Source: Saccopteryx bilineata (taxonomy: Eukaryota > Chordata > Mammalia > Chiroptera > Emballonuridae). Taken from it: a stretch of DNA of 64,000 bases. Shown here piece by piece: positions 1-11,089 of this stretch (the first letter of the stretch is position 1; each line of letters starts with the position of its first letter). Under the pieces are notes generated by a model. The model was not told the origin of the DNA and did no database searches. It was given only the letters and a program-made list of their open reading frames with translations. The translations under genes and the position numbers were made by a program. The stretch covers positions 298,145,849 through 298,209,848 of the forward strand of contig NC_089493.1 of NCBI RefSeq assembly GCF_036850765.1. The letters are read 5' to 3'.

Positions 1-655
1 TGGGTTTTTTTTTCTTTTTTATAAATTTTATTTAGAAAATTAAATTCAACTGGATGACACTGACCACTACGAATACAGGAGGTCCTGGAGCTATGACACA
101 GCTCCGTTCCTATGACAGTGACGAAACCCAAATTCTGGTGTAAGTTGAAACACACCCTAACCTAAGTCACTCACCTATCCTCACACAGTGGTAACGTCAT
201 CATCTAGAACAGAAAAACACAACTAAGCCATAGGGAAAAAAGGATGTAAATATACTGTCCTGTACACTGTAGTGTAGTAACAGAAAAAATGAATTTAAAA
301 AATGCCTTCCCTTTATCCGTGAGGCTGGCCTGCACCCCGGAAGGGGCGTTGCAAAGTGGGAGAGAGGGACCTATGGGAGCAGGGAGCTGGAGAGGCAGGA
401 GAACCTGCAGCAGGTGCTGGGGACCCTGGGTCATAGGGGCCGACCCCTTCACATGCTCTGGGAGACACGTTACTGCGAATTCTTCCGCCGCACGCAACCA
501 AACTAGTTTGCCCATATGGTCCATAAGTACCACGCTAATGGCGTTAGCCGAAACACTCACGTCTCGATATTTTTTAAAAGCCTTTATGGGCATGAGCACC
601 GTAAATTCAAAATGTCGTTTGTCAAAACTGTCATAACCCGAGGACCCCGTCCTAA
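1..655 (-). repeat. Unidentified retroposed sequence with poly(A) tail
   Basis: Read on the minus strand, this stretch ends in an AATAAA signal (27-32) followed about ten bases later by an A-rich tail (5-20), the signature of an L1-mediated retrocopy. A frame of about 169 codons is open across 204-713 on the minus strand, but I do not recognise the protein (it includes FDKRHFEFTVLMPIKAFKKY), and the frame runs on into the neighbouring L1 sequence, so it is probably not a gene. It could be a processed pseudogene, the 3' end of an L1 subfamily, or a transduced 3' flank. The tail and signal are seen directly; identity is unknown. Confidence 0.5.
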
Positions 656-1725
656 GGTCCAGGTGAACATCTCTGTAGCATTTGAACTGTTGACTGCATT
701 GTGTGCCCATCACCCAAAGTCAAATCATTCTCTGTCATGGTATATTTGTCCCTCTTTACTCCTCCCCCTGGGAACCACTTCACTTTTGTCTGTGTCCATG
801 AGTCTCAGGTTTGTATCCCACCTATGTGTGAAATCATATAGTTCCTAGCTTTCTCTGATTTACTCATTTCACACAGTAGAATGTTCTCAAGGTCCATCCA
901 TGTTGTCATAAATGAAAATATGTCATCATTTCTTGTGGCTGAGTAGTGTTCCCTTGTATGTATGTACCACATCTTCTTTATCCAGTCCTCTATCGAGGGA
1001 CACTTTGGTTGTTTCCATGTCTTGGCCGCTGTGAATAATGCTGCAATGAACATGGGGGTGCCTGTGTCTTTATGTACCAATGTTTTCGAGTTTTGGGGTA
1101 TAAACCCAGTAGAGGGATTGCTGGGTCATCTGATAATTCTATTCTTAATTTTTTGAGGAACCACCATACTGTCTTCCATAATGGCTGTACCAGTTCACAT
1201 TCCCACCAGCAGTGAATGAGGGTTCCTTTTTCTCCACAGCCTCTCCAACACTCGTTATGATCTGTCTTGTTGATAACAGCTAATCTAACAGGCGGGAGGT
1301 GACATCTCATTGTAGTTTTGATTTTCATTTCTCTAATAACTATTTAGGATGAGCATCTTTTCATATCCCTGTTAGCCATTTGTGTGTCCTCTTGAGAGAA
1401 GTGTCTGTTCAGGTCCTCTCCACATTTTTCATTTGGATTGTTTGCTTGTTTGTTGCTGAGCTTTGTGAGTTCTTTGTGTATTTTGGATATTAACCCCTTA
1501 TAGGAGCTGCCGTTTGCAAATATCATCTCCCCTTTGGTTGGCTGCCTGTTTGTTTTGTTGTTGGTTTCTTTGCCGTGCAGAAGCCTTTTAATTTGATATA
1601 GTTCCATTCATTTATTTTTGCCTTTATTTCCCTTGTTTTCGGGGTCAAATTCATAAATTGTTCTCTACAGCCAATGTCCATGGGTTTAGTACCTATATTT
1701 TCTTCGATGAACAGCAATTTTCAGC
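656..1725 (-). mobile_element. L1 LINE, 5'-truncated 3' end (ORF2 C-terminus and 3' UTR)
   Basis: Minus-strand translation gives the L1 ORF2 carboxy-terminal region in two frames: [20 protein letters not shown] and [18 protein letters not shown] (the CX3CX7HX4C cysteine motif), then [20 protein letters not shown] and [20 protein letters not shown] frameshift between the two halves and several substitutions mark it as dead. Upstream sequence to about 1725 matches the L1 segment just before the cysteine motif. The 3' UTR runs towards about 656. Confidence 0.88.
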
Positions 1726-2285
1726 TGCTACGCCACAAGAATCTTTAAAACATGCAATGTCTGACTCAGCGGCACTAAGCTCCTTCCTCTTAGATATCAA
1801 ATTAAAAATATTTGACAACAGCCAACACACAACAGCTGTCCAATGTGAATAAATCAAAATTATGCCTATTTCTTGGTTCAGATCCGCAAAAGTATATTTT
1901 TTTGGTGTGATGCCGAATTTGAGTAATTAGTTTATGTGTGCCATGAGATGCAAAAGGTCGAAAAATCACTGGACTAGAACAAAAAAAAATCAACTTAGAG
2001 AATTTTAGGTTTGAAAATAACAGGAACTCCCAAAAGAGGTGGTAGGAGGCAACCACAGTCTTCAACCATGGAATAGTTTTCTGGAGGCAATGTGAAAACA
2101 CACACACACACACACACACACAAACATGAAATTAAGTGCATGAAGGTTATGAATTGAACAAACAAACAAAATACGCTGTCTTTAAAGCTCCGTTTCCCCC
2201 TTTCCCCACACATAACCTTAAAAAATTATTTCACCATTTTGAGCTTTAATCACCTGTAAAATGGAGATAATACTGAATGATTCAT
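1726..2285. other. Unclassified AT-rich stretch
   Basis: No gene seen. It contains short A runs and a (CA)n tract at about 2096-2122. Part of 1900-1990 resembles the internal sequence of old hAT-type repeats but too weakly to name. Confidence 0.4.
2096..2122. repeat. (CA)n microsatellite
   Basis: About twelve uninterrupted CA dinucleotides. Confidence 0.9.
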
Positions 2286-2420
2286 CCATTCAGTCATCAA
2301 ATATGAACTGAGCCCCTGGGAACTCTGGGCCTGGACACTGGACTTTCAGATGCAGCAGTGAATGAACTAGAGCCACGCACGTTCCTGCCCCGGTGGAGGT
2401 CCTCTTGTAGAGAAGATGAG
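2285..2420 (-). repeat. L2-like LINE fragment
   Basis: The words ATTCATCCATTCAGTCATCA, AATATGAACTGAGCCCCTGG and the GTGAATGAACTAGAGCC tail follow the usual antisense L2 3' end. Confidence 0.5.
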
Positions 2421-2429
2421 AGGCAATAA

Positions 2430-4436
2430 ATTCCACCTACCCAGCGGCCGTCGCTCAGGAGAGTCTAAGTGCCGGCTGGAGGGCGGATGCTGGGGCAGAC
2501 CGGCATGGTGGATAGACAGACAGCCTGGTGGGTGAATGAGAGGGCTGTGCAGACAGACAGACCTGAACAGATGGCGTCTCAAGTCTCCGACAACAGCATC
2601 TGCTGCTCCAAGGGTTGGCTTTGATCTTGCACGTCTGGCTAGTGAGGCAGGCAGGAGAGTCTCCTCCTATGCCGGGCCCCGGGCATCTGGACACAATCCT
2701 CCTCCAACCTTGACAGTGAGGTCGGGGAGACTGCTCCCCCTCTCCAGAGAGTGCCGACATAAACCAGCTCAGGCCTTTGGAACGGCCCGATCCAGAGGCC
2801 TGAGTGTGGACGGGGGATTGAGAGCTGGGGGGGAATTATTGAGGGTCTTCTGGAGGAGCCAAGAGCGTGGCAGCCGTTTGTAGACAGAGAACAGACTTTG
2901 GTACCTGGAATTTATTGCAGCGAACTGCAGCCAGGAAAGTAAAGGACAAGAACAACAACAAAAAGAACTTGGGGGTTTAGATGAAACAGTCTTGGCCACT
3001 TGCTGACCTAGTCGGCTGGGTGTTGGGTGCAGGGGGCTCCCTTGATGATTTTCTCCACGACTGAGGGCTAGAAAGTTTTCTTAGAAAAAAAAAGTTTTTA
3101 AATTTTTTCCTGTTTAATTTCAAAAGGGAAAAATGTACCCCATCACAGATATGTGAATTGGGGACACTTTTCTAGCTTAGAAATTCATTCTGTCAGGCGA
3201 CAGAAGCTGTTCTGTAAGAACGGGCGTCTGATCCATAAAGAGCGAGCTGGTTCCACTGAATTGCTCCTTACGTTCACCGCGGCCGGAGCGCGGGGAGATG
3301 CCTTTCTGGGCCAGAGCAGAGGAAGAGGGGGCGGCGAGCTTCAGGCGGTCCTGAGGGGTTTCCAGTGTGAGCCCCTGCAGAACCACCCGCTCCCCGGGAA
3401 GGGCGCGGAATCCCAGGTGACGAGAAAAACGCTTCCAGGACCCACAGCGCCGGTGACTTCTTTCCACGCTTCTCCGCAATCTACGACCAGGTCGGAGAGA
3501 GGGCTGACGTCCTTCCCAACCATTCCCGAGCAGAGCGTTTCCGTCGTGGAAAAGAGGGTTCCTAACCGAGCCCGGGCGCCCGGGCCGTCCACATACAAGC
3601 ACACACCACCTAGTTATTCAACGTCCGAGTTGCGACAGGCACGTGCCTGCCGTCTGCATGAGGTGAGGGGACGCGTGGTGGGGGCCACCCGGAGGGAGGC
3701 TCTGCTCCGCCGAGACTACGGTCTCGCTGGGAAGTCAGACGTCCCCGCGGCCAAGAACACAACCGAGTGCTCAGTTCCTGCGTACGTGTGACGAGGGAGA
3801 AGAGCAAGAGGCTAGCAGGGAGGGCATCTGCGTCCAATCGGGCTGCGATGACAAAGACTTTTCGTCGTATCTGCCCAGGGAGAAGGGACTTAGATCTACC
3901 TAGGATCTCTTTTAATCAGGGCACGAACCCCATTCGTGAGGCCCCCATGACTTCATCATCTCCCGACGCCGGCCAACGCCATCACCTTGGGCGTTAGGAC
4001 TCTAACAGGCGGGTTGGCGGTGCGGAGACTCAGCCGCACTCAGGCCACAGCAGAGGCTGATGAATAGAAGGACTCCACACACACGCAAGGTCGACAGAGG
4101 CTTCTTGGAGAAATGTCGTGACACGTCGGAGGCCGGCAGAGGCAGGGACGTGGTCTCAGAGGCAGCGGAACCCGGGCGTGCAGAGCCCCTGAGGCGGGGA
4201 ACACACACGGGACATCCTGGAAGCCAGAAAGCCTGGTGTCCCTGGAACTTCTGGGTAAAAGTGGGCGGGGGGGACCAGGCAGGGTCGATCCAGCCAGGGA
4301 CGTCTAGTCACCTCGGGGACCCGGGGCTTGTGTCAGGAAGGGGGAGACTGCAGCCCGGAGGTCACAGAGGTTTTCCCAACTCATGCTCCCGAGGAGACTG
4401 GAGCTCAACAGTGAGAACAGGGGACGCTCCTCAAAC
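2430..4436. other. GC-rich single-copy DNA, CpG-rich from about 3200 to 4250
   Basis: No recognisable repeat or exon. The 3200-4250 part has unusually many CpGs for non-promoter mammalian DNA (for example GTTCACCGCGGCCGGAGCGC near 3273). A plus-strand frame of about 212 codons (3153-3791) lies in it, but its composition is unremarkable and I recognise no domain. It could be a weak CpG island of a non-coding transcript; this is inference. Confidence 0.35.
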
Positions 4437-5602
4437 ACAGTGAGGACGTGCTGCACGTGAGGGCGTGCCGGACGTGAGGGCGTGCCGGACGTGAGGGCGT
4501 GCCGGACGTGAGGGCCTGCCGGACGTGAGGGCGTGCCGGACGTGAGGACGTGCCGGACGTGAGGGCCTGCCGGACGTGAGGGCGTGCCGGATGTGAGAGG
4601 TGCCTGATGTGAGGACGTGCTGGACGTGAGGGCGTGCCGGACGTGAGGGCGTGCCGGACGTGAGGGCCTGCCGGACGTGAGGGCCTGCCGGATGTGAGGG
4701 CCTGCCGGACGTGAGGGCCTGCCGGATGTGAGGGCGTGCCGGACGTGAGGACGTGCCGGACGTGAGGGCGTGCCGGACGTGAGGGCGTGCCGGACGTGAG
4801 AGGTGCCCGATGTGAGGGCGTGCCGGACGTGAGGGCGTGCCGGATGTGAGGGCGTGCCGGATGTGAGGGCCTGCCGGATGTGAGGGCCTGCCGGATGTGA
4901 GAGGTGCCCGATGTGAGGGCGTGCCGGACGTGAGGGCGTGCCCGATGTGAGGGCGTGCCCGATGTGAGGGCGTGCCGGACGTGAGGGCGTGCCGGACGTG
5001 AGGGCCTGCCGGATGTGAGGGCGTGCCGGATGTGAGGGCGTGCCGGACGTGAGGGCCTGCCGGACGTGAGGGCCTGCCGGATGTGAGGGCCTGCCGGATG
5101 TGAGGGCGTGCGGGATGTGAGGGCGTGCCGGACGTGAGGGCGTGCCGGACGTGAGGGCGTGCGGGATGTGAGGGCCTGCCGGACGTGAGGGCGTGCCGGA
5201 CGTGAGGGCGTGCCGGACGTGAGGGCCTGCCGGATGTGAGGGCCTGCCGGATGTGAGGGCCTGCCGGACGTGAGGGCGTGCCGGACGTGAGGACGTGCCG
5301 GACGTGAGGGCCTGCCGGACGTGAGGGCCTGCCGGACGTGAGGGCGTGCCGGACGTGAGGGCGTGCCAGATGTGAGGGCGTGCCAGATGTGAGGGCGTGC
5401 GGGATGTGAGGGCCTGCCGGATGTGAGGGCCTGCCGGATGTGAGGGCGTGCCGGATGTGAGGGCCTGCCGGATGTGAGGGCGTGCCGGATGTGAGGGCGT
5501 GCCGGACGTGAGGGCCTGCCGGACGTGAGGGCCTGCCGGACGTGAGGGCGTGCCGGATGTGAGGGCCTGCCGGATGTGAGGGCCTGCCGGAAGTGAGGAC
5601 GT
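4437..5602. repeat. 17-bp minisatellite, about 68 copies
   Basis: Tandem units of GCCGGACGTGAGGGCGT fill about 1.16 kb. Variable positions are GACGTG/GATGTG (a CpG-decay change) and GGGCGT/GGGCCT. A shorter 16-bp variant containing GTGAGAGGTGCC recurs at about 4596, 4798 and 4897. Because no unit carries a stop on the minus strand and 17 is not a multiple of three, minus-strand frames stay open with a 51-nt protein period (GTPSRPARPHVRHALTS-like); these are not genes. Confidence 0.97.
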
Positions 5603-6470
5603 CCTCCCAGTGAACACGTGGGGCCGTGGGTCTCGATGTTCCACAGTCTCGTGCAGGCAGAGACGCAGGCAGAGCGCGGCGCGTGGGTGACGTGTGGACG
5701 GGACTATGGAAGAAGTTTCCAGGACAGTGGGGGGGGACAGGCAATGTGGAGCCCTCCTACTTGCGTTCCCGGGAAGACACGTTAACCCTAGAGGAGGAAA
5801 ACAGATGGCACGGCAGCCACAACAAGCCACCCCCTGCATGGCTCAGCTGCTCGTGCTGCGAAGTGAGGGATGGGGGCCGAGCGTGTGGAATCTGGCCAGA
5901 CACCATCTTTACTGAGCAGTTAGTACCCGCCAGACAGGGGTCCCCGACATGTTCACTGTGGCTCAGCTCGCCTGACTTCACGAGCGCCGAGGAGGGACCC
6001 CTGGATCATCTTCACCGCAGGACGGACCACGGGGCCTGGAGCAGCCCCGTATCTGCTCATGGTCACCCAGCTAGCGGGCAGAACAGCCCTCCCCGTGGTC
6101 GCTACGGCCCCTTCCCGGTCCCTCTTGCCTCACGTAAGACCTGGACACTAGACACCACCTCAGAAAACATCCAGCTGCATCAGGGAGGCCAGATGAAGTG
6201 CTCAGCCAAGTCTTACTCTGTGCAAAAGGGGACAGCCACCAACATGGGTCTTCCCCAGAACAAGGGAAGCGGACGGTCACAACCTCTGGGTGGGAGACGT
6301 TTCCCAATCAAGTTTCAGTTTGTGATTCTCAAATTCCGCCCAGCTGCTCTGAAGTGACCAGCATCCTAGAGAAGCAGAAACTACGGGAACTATCTTCTTT
6401 TCCTCTTATTTTCTGTGTCTCTGCCTTCTTCAGGTAACACTGTTAACTGACAACCCCCCCCAACCCAGAG
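5603..6470. other. Unclassified single-copy DNA
   Basis: No gene or repeat recognised. A plus-strand frame of about 243 codons (5626-6357) runs through it without recognisable domains or plausible splice context. Confidence 0.4.
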
Positions 6471-6477
6471 ACATGTA

Positions 6478-6655
6478 GCTTAGTGGTTAAAAGTGTGAAC
6501 TCAATTTCATCATCTGTTAAAATACAATAGGAATTAAGTAATCAGAGTACCGACCTCTTAGGATGGTTGTGAGCATGAATAAATCCATCCTGGAAGTGTT
6601 TAGAACAGTCCTTAGCTCATAGCAAGTGATCAACACATGATAGCAACTACTATTA
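6478..6655 (+). repeat. MIR SINE with internal deletion
   Basis: Contains TAGCTTAGTGGTTAAAAGTG (tRNA-like head), TTTCATCATCTGTTAAAATA and the GTTTAGAACAGTCCTTAGC tail; the centre is deleted. Confidence 0.75.
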
Positions 6656-6683
6656 CGACGACGATGATGATGATGATGATGAT
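6652..6683. repeat. (GAC/GAT)n trinucleotide tract
   Basis: ACGACGACGATGATGATGAT-type run at the tail of the MIR copy. Confidence 0.85.
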
Positions 6684-6699
6684 CCACACTGTTGAATGA

Positions 6700-7661
6700 A
6701 ACCAGTCCAGCTAAGAAAAAAAGCAGAGTAAAAAGGAGGAAGGGAGGAATTTCAGACTGGCACTTCTTTGAGCTCTAATTGATAACAAGAAGGGGAGTTC
6801 ACGGACGAGGAGTGATTTCGTCTCTGTTTGGACTGGGGTACACTTGCTAAGAAGCTACGTGGAAAATGTCCCTGGGCATCACTGGAGATGGGTTGAGAAA
6901 GGAAGCATTGAGCAGTTAGAACTCCACAGCACGGAGTCTTCACTTAGTGAATAAGCTGCCGTGATCCATGTCAGAGAATTCTAGTGCACACGAGCTGAGC
7001 CATCGGCCCCCTGGGTCCAGGAAGACGGCCCAGGATGTGTTAGGAGGGAATTCTCCTAACATTGAAGAAGCCACATGGCCTCATGACGTTTCTGCTCCGC
7101 CCTCAGGAGGAGAACTCTACTCTTCCTGACTGCTGGTTTACCCTTTTCACCCAACAGTAGAGAAGACCACACCTAGACATGTTCCAAAGGAGGGTGTGTC
7201 CTACTCTCTGCTCACATTGCTGGGCCCTCCCCTAAGGCAGAAGGGAACTCCTGTCCTTCTGCACCCTGTCATCTGCGTGTCGCCCGCTCCCGGGGCTGAA
7301 GGAATTGCTAAGCTGATCTCCGCTGGACCACGCTTGTGGCAAGGTCTTCGTTGAAAGGCGGACTTGCTGTCTTCACTCTGTACCGTAGACTCAGCAGGAC
7401 GGCTCCTAGCAGGGCCTGCTTCCTACCTGCCCCTGGTGGACAAGGGTCGTCCTCCTCAGGGTAGGCTGGGTTATAGGGGAGCCTCGGTGGGGGGAACACA
7501 GGCTTCGTTTTCTATTCCTTTCTTACTGTTTCTGGTTTTGTCCCTGTGCCTCCAGGTGGCCGGCCTGCGGGCCCTGCAGCGAGGGCCTCCCACCAACCCC
7601 ATGCAGGCAGGACTCTGGGACCCTCCCTACCACCTCCCCATGACGCTCGGCTCTCGTTCCC
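6700..7661. other. Unclassified single-copy DNA between two minisatellites
   Basis: No exon, RNA gene or clear repeat seen. Confidence 0.4.
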
Positions 7662-8809
7662 TATGTGCATAAACCCTGTGTGCATAAACCCTGTGTGTAT
7701 AAACCCTGTGTGCATAAGCCCTGTGTGCATAAACCCTGTCTGCATAAACCCTGTGTGTATAAACCCTGTGTGCATAAACCCTGTGTGCATAAACCCTGTC
7801 TGCATAAACCCTGTGTGCATAAGCCCTGTGTGCATAAACCCTGTGTGTATAAACCCTGTGTGCATAAACCCTGTGTGTATAAACCCTGTGTGCATAAACC
7901 CTGTCTGCATAAACCCTGTGTGAATAAACCCTGTGTGTATAAACCCTGTGTGCATAAACCCTGTGTGCATAAACCCTGTCTGCATAAACCCTGTGTGCAT
8001 AAGCCCTGTGTGCATAAACCCTGTGTGTATAAACCCTGTGTGCATAAACCCTGTGTGCATAAACCCTGTGTGCATAAGCCCTGTGTGCATAAGCCCTGTC
8101 TGCATAAGCCCTGTGTGCATAAGCCCTGTCTGTATAAACCCTGTGTGCATAAACCCTGTCTGCATAAACCCTGTGTGCATAAACCCTGTCTGCATAAACC
8201 CTGTCTGTATAAACCCTGTGTGCATAAACCCTGTGTGCATAAGCCCTGTCTGCATAAACCCTGTGTGCATAAGCCCTGTCTGCATAAGCCCTGTCTGCAT
8301 AAACCCTGTGTGCATAAACCCTGTCTGCATAAACCCTGTCTGCATAAACCCTGTGTGCATAAGCCCTGTGTGCATAAACCCTGTGTGCATAAACCCTGTC
8401 TGCATAAACCCTGTGTGCATAAGCCCTGTGTGCATAAGCCCTGTGTGCATAAGCCCTGTCTGCATAAACCCTGTCTGCATAAACCCTGTGTGCATAAGCC
8501 CTGTCTGTATAAGCCCTGTGTGCATAAGCCCTGTGTGCATAAGCACTGTGTGCATAAACCCTGTGTGCATAAGCCCTGTGTGCATAAGCCCTGTGTGCAT
8601 AAACCCTGTGTGCATAAACCCTGTCTGTATAAACCCTGTGTGCATAAACCCTGTGTGCATAAACCCTGTGTGCATAAGCCCTGTGTGCATAAACCCTGTG
8701 TGCATAAACCCTGTGTGTATAAACCCTGTGTGCATAAACCCTGTCTGTATAAACCCTGTGTGCATAAACCCTGTCTGCATAAACCCTGTGTGCATAAACC
8801 CTGTGTGCA
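7662..8809. repeat. 15-bp minisatellite, about 76 copies
   Basis: Tandem units of TGCATAAACCCTGTG. Four positions vary almost in binary fashion: GCAT/GTAT, AAACC/AAGCC, CTGTG/CTGTC, plus rare singletons (GAAT at 7922, CACTG at about 8544). The 15-bp period is a multiple of three and the units lack stops, so several frames on both strands stay open for 380-430 codons (CINPV-type, HKPCV-type and MHTGF-type pentapeptides). These are not genes. Segment 7741-7860 recurs at 7921-8040 with one substitution, a 180-bp (12-unit) higher-order period. Confidence 0.97.
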
Positions 8810-8810
8810 G

Positions 8811-9095
8811 ACCACGTGCAGGAACGCAGAGGCGAGTGCAGGGATCCAGTTACGCAGACACCTTTGCCTCTAACGACGTACACCCAGACAGCCCCAACTG
8901 GTATCCCGAGTCCCTCGTTGTAGATGCGAGAACAGGGGCCCCCGGAGGATTTCGAGGGCGGGAATGCAGTTGGTCAGCAGAGCCGGGATTCAACAAGGGG
9001 TCCCCAAATCCTAAACCCCCTTGCCAGTTCCTTCACGGCCTCTTATCTGTATTCATCACACTTCACTTGAGTAACTTAACTGCCTCAGGGGAAAA
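8811..9095. other. Unclassified single-copy DNA
   Basis: Nothing recognised between the 15-bp array and the GT tract. Confidence 0.4.
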
Positions 9096-9100
9096 TGTGT

Positions 9101-9102
<2 letters not shown>

Positions 9103-9152
<50 letters not shown>

Positions 9153-9187
9153 GTGTGTGTTTTGTGTGTGTGTGTGTGTGTGTGTGT
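9103..9187. repeat. (GT)n microsatellite with TTTT interruptions
   Basis: Long GT run broken twice by GTTTTGTG. Confidence 0.95.
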
Positions 9188-9474
9188 GGCAGTCCTACAG
9201 TAAAATATGTGTATATATGAGAACATGACAAACACACATTGTACAAAATAAAACCTTATCGTATCCAGGTCATGTTTGGAGGGATGTGTGCCAATCGAAG
9301 GATGCTCTCTACCACCCTGACTTGTTGAGCTGAAAGCTTTTTCCAACTTCACGTCCACCGTCGACTTGGGAGACTGCAGCCCTGCTGGTCTCCTGTTCCC
9401 AGTCCGGTCCGGCAGGCGGTTGGGTTCTGAGCCGCCTTCCCATTGGAACTCCACCCTCAGGGCAGCGCAGCCGC

Positions 9475-9635
9475 TGGGGGAGACCCTGCGGAGTTCACGG
9501 GGATGGAGTCTGCGCAGCCCCCGCCCCCAGGTAGACCGGGACGGAGACCCCGTGGAGTTCACGGGGATGGAGTCTGCGCAGCCCCCGCCCCCAGGTAGAC
9601 CGGGACGGAGACCCTGTGGAACTCAGCCCCCGGCG
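9475..9635. repeat. 64-bp tandem repeat, a little over two copies
   Basis: GAGTTCACGGGGATGGAGTC begins at 9491 and again at 9555. The two copies are identical through ACCGGGACGGAGACCC, and partial copies flank them (9475-9490 and 9619-9635). Each contains a GC-box-like CCCCCGCCCCCAGG. Confidence 0.92.
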
Positions 9636-9639
9636 TGGA

Positions 9640-10175
9640 GGGAAGACATGGGGCTGAACAGGGACCGGGAGAGACACAGGTGACAGTGGAGGTCTGCCCA
9701 GACGCAGAGGCTGGAGCTGCCTTCCGCTGCCTGCCTTTCTCAGGGAGGCGGCAGGTGTGGCCAGAGTGTGGGAGGATGGGCGCCATGATGCCGCTGGACT
9801 GCCACGTGCTCTGCGGTCCAGTTTCCCCTCCATCAGCGAAGGAACGCTGGTGATGCAGGAACGGCGTGCACACCCGGTGCCGGGAGACAGCAGGGCGGTG
9901 CGCCCCCCTCCCCCGTTCGTCCTGGGAAGGACTCTTCAATACTGCGGACAGGGGGGCGAGTCCTGGGGGGAGGGTCAGAGCTGCAGGAGCGCCAGGTTGG
10001 GAGTCAGAAACCTGGACTCTCATCCCAAATTTATCTAAATGCGAACTGCAGGCCTTCGGGCAAATCGCCCCACTTTCCTGAAGTGCAACCGTCCCGTTTT
10101 CATTAATCTGTTAAATATGTCAATAACGTAGGTATGGAAATCTTACACATCTACAATATATGAAACACGTACATA
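9640..10175. other. Unclassified single-copy DNA
   Basis: GC-rich to about 10080, then AT-rich. No gene or clear repeat seen. Confidence 0.4.
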
Positions 10176-10179
10176 TAAT

Positions 10180-10256
10180 TACTGCTCACAGACGTGAGGG
10201 GATACTTTATTGCTTCGTATTCATTTTGAAATGTTCCCTTACGTCTGTGAGCAGTA
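10180..10256. mobile_element. Palindromic MITE (mariner-like)
   Basis: Two 21-bp arms, 10180-10200 and 10236-10256, are inverted complements with one mismatch (TACTGCTCACAGACGT against its complement), separated by a 35-bp loop. The size and the GCTCACA...TGTGAGC ends resemble short mariner-type MITEs. Flanking TA duplication is not clear. Confidence 0.7.
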
Positions 10257-11085
10257 GCTATCACATATGCAATGCATGTACATATGCAAATATAAAATAG
10301 TTATATATTTGTATAAGTGCACGTTAAATATATTTTATATGCATTATGTAATACACACAGTGAATAAAGAGACAAGAAATACAGACATATTTATACAAAT
10401 ACAGTTACGCGGACATCTGTGCCACATGACTTCACTGGACCTGGGGGGGGAGTGTCCTCGGAGGCTCTGACCCCTTACCTGGGAAGGAGGCCTTGTCCTC
10501 GGGTCACAGCAGAGGGTGAGAGACACCACGTCACAGGTAAACACACGCAGCCAGTGGCACTGGGTTCTCCACGCAGTTCGAATGATGGTCGTTTTAGGGA
10601 ATGCTCAGCCCGTGATGCGCCTCCTGTCTGTCTCCCCTGCCCGGGTTCTGAGCTCAATGAGGACAGAAACCGTCTCTGCCTGATCATCCCAGTTCCCGCG
10701 TTCCCCACCAGGGTGGGCGCTCCGGACACGTGACCAAGGTGAAGACGGCAGCGCTGGCCCCTGGGGAGGAGGTGACAGGGGCGCCTCTCAGAAACCCTTC
10801 GAGGGTGAACACGGGAAAGGTCACTGCCTGCACGGTCTGGGAGGTGCAGAGGGGGTCACAGACCCTGGGGGGCACAGGGACAAGCAGTTAGAGGAGACGG
10901 CAGGGGGGACTTTGTGGAGGTGACCTCCTAAGGGAACAGAGAGGTGAGAGAAGTGAAAACATGGTTTCTGGATAAAATATCACAGGCCCTGCGCACAGGC
11001 TTGCTATCAGACCGTCCGTGCCAACCATGATGCGAGGTGTTGGTGCACCTGTTCCTCCGGAGGACGGACTTGCCCCAGAGAGCTT
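10257..11085. other. AT-rich then GC-rich unclassified DNA
   Basis: 10257-10400 is AT-rich with alternating TATA/TGCAT words. 10440-11080 has no recognised feature apart from a possible L2 scrap near 10640-10720. Confidence 0.35.
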
Positions 11086-11089
11086 GGAT

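Noticed and set aside
3153..3791. 212-codon plus frame
   Set aside because: No recognisable domain, no splice structure, and GC-rich DNA makes long chance frames likely.
4304..5839. Minus-strand frames of 511 and 437 codons
   Set aside because: They are read-through of the stop-free 17-bp minisatellite; the protein is a rolling 17-residue repeat.
7512..9228. Frames of 380-430 codons on both strands (CINPV, MHTGF, HKPCV and CTQGL repeats)
   Set aside because: All come from the 15-bp minisatellite, whose unit has no stop in these frames and a length divisible by three.
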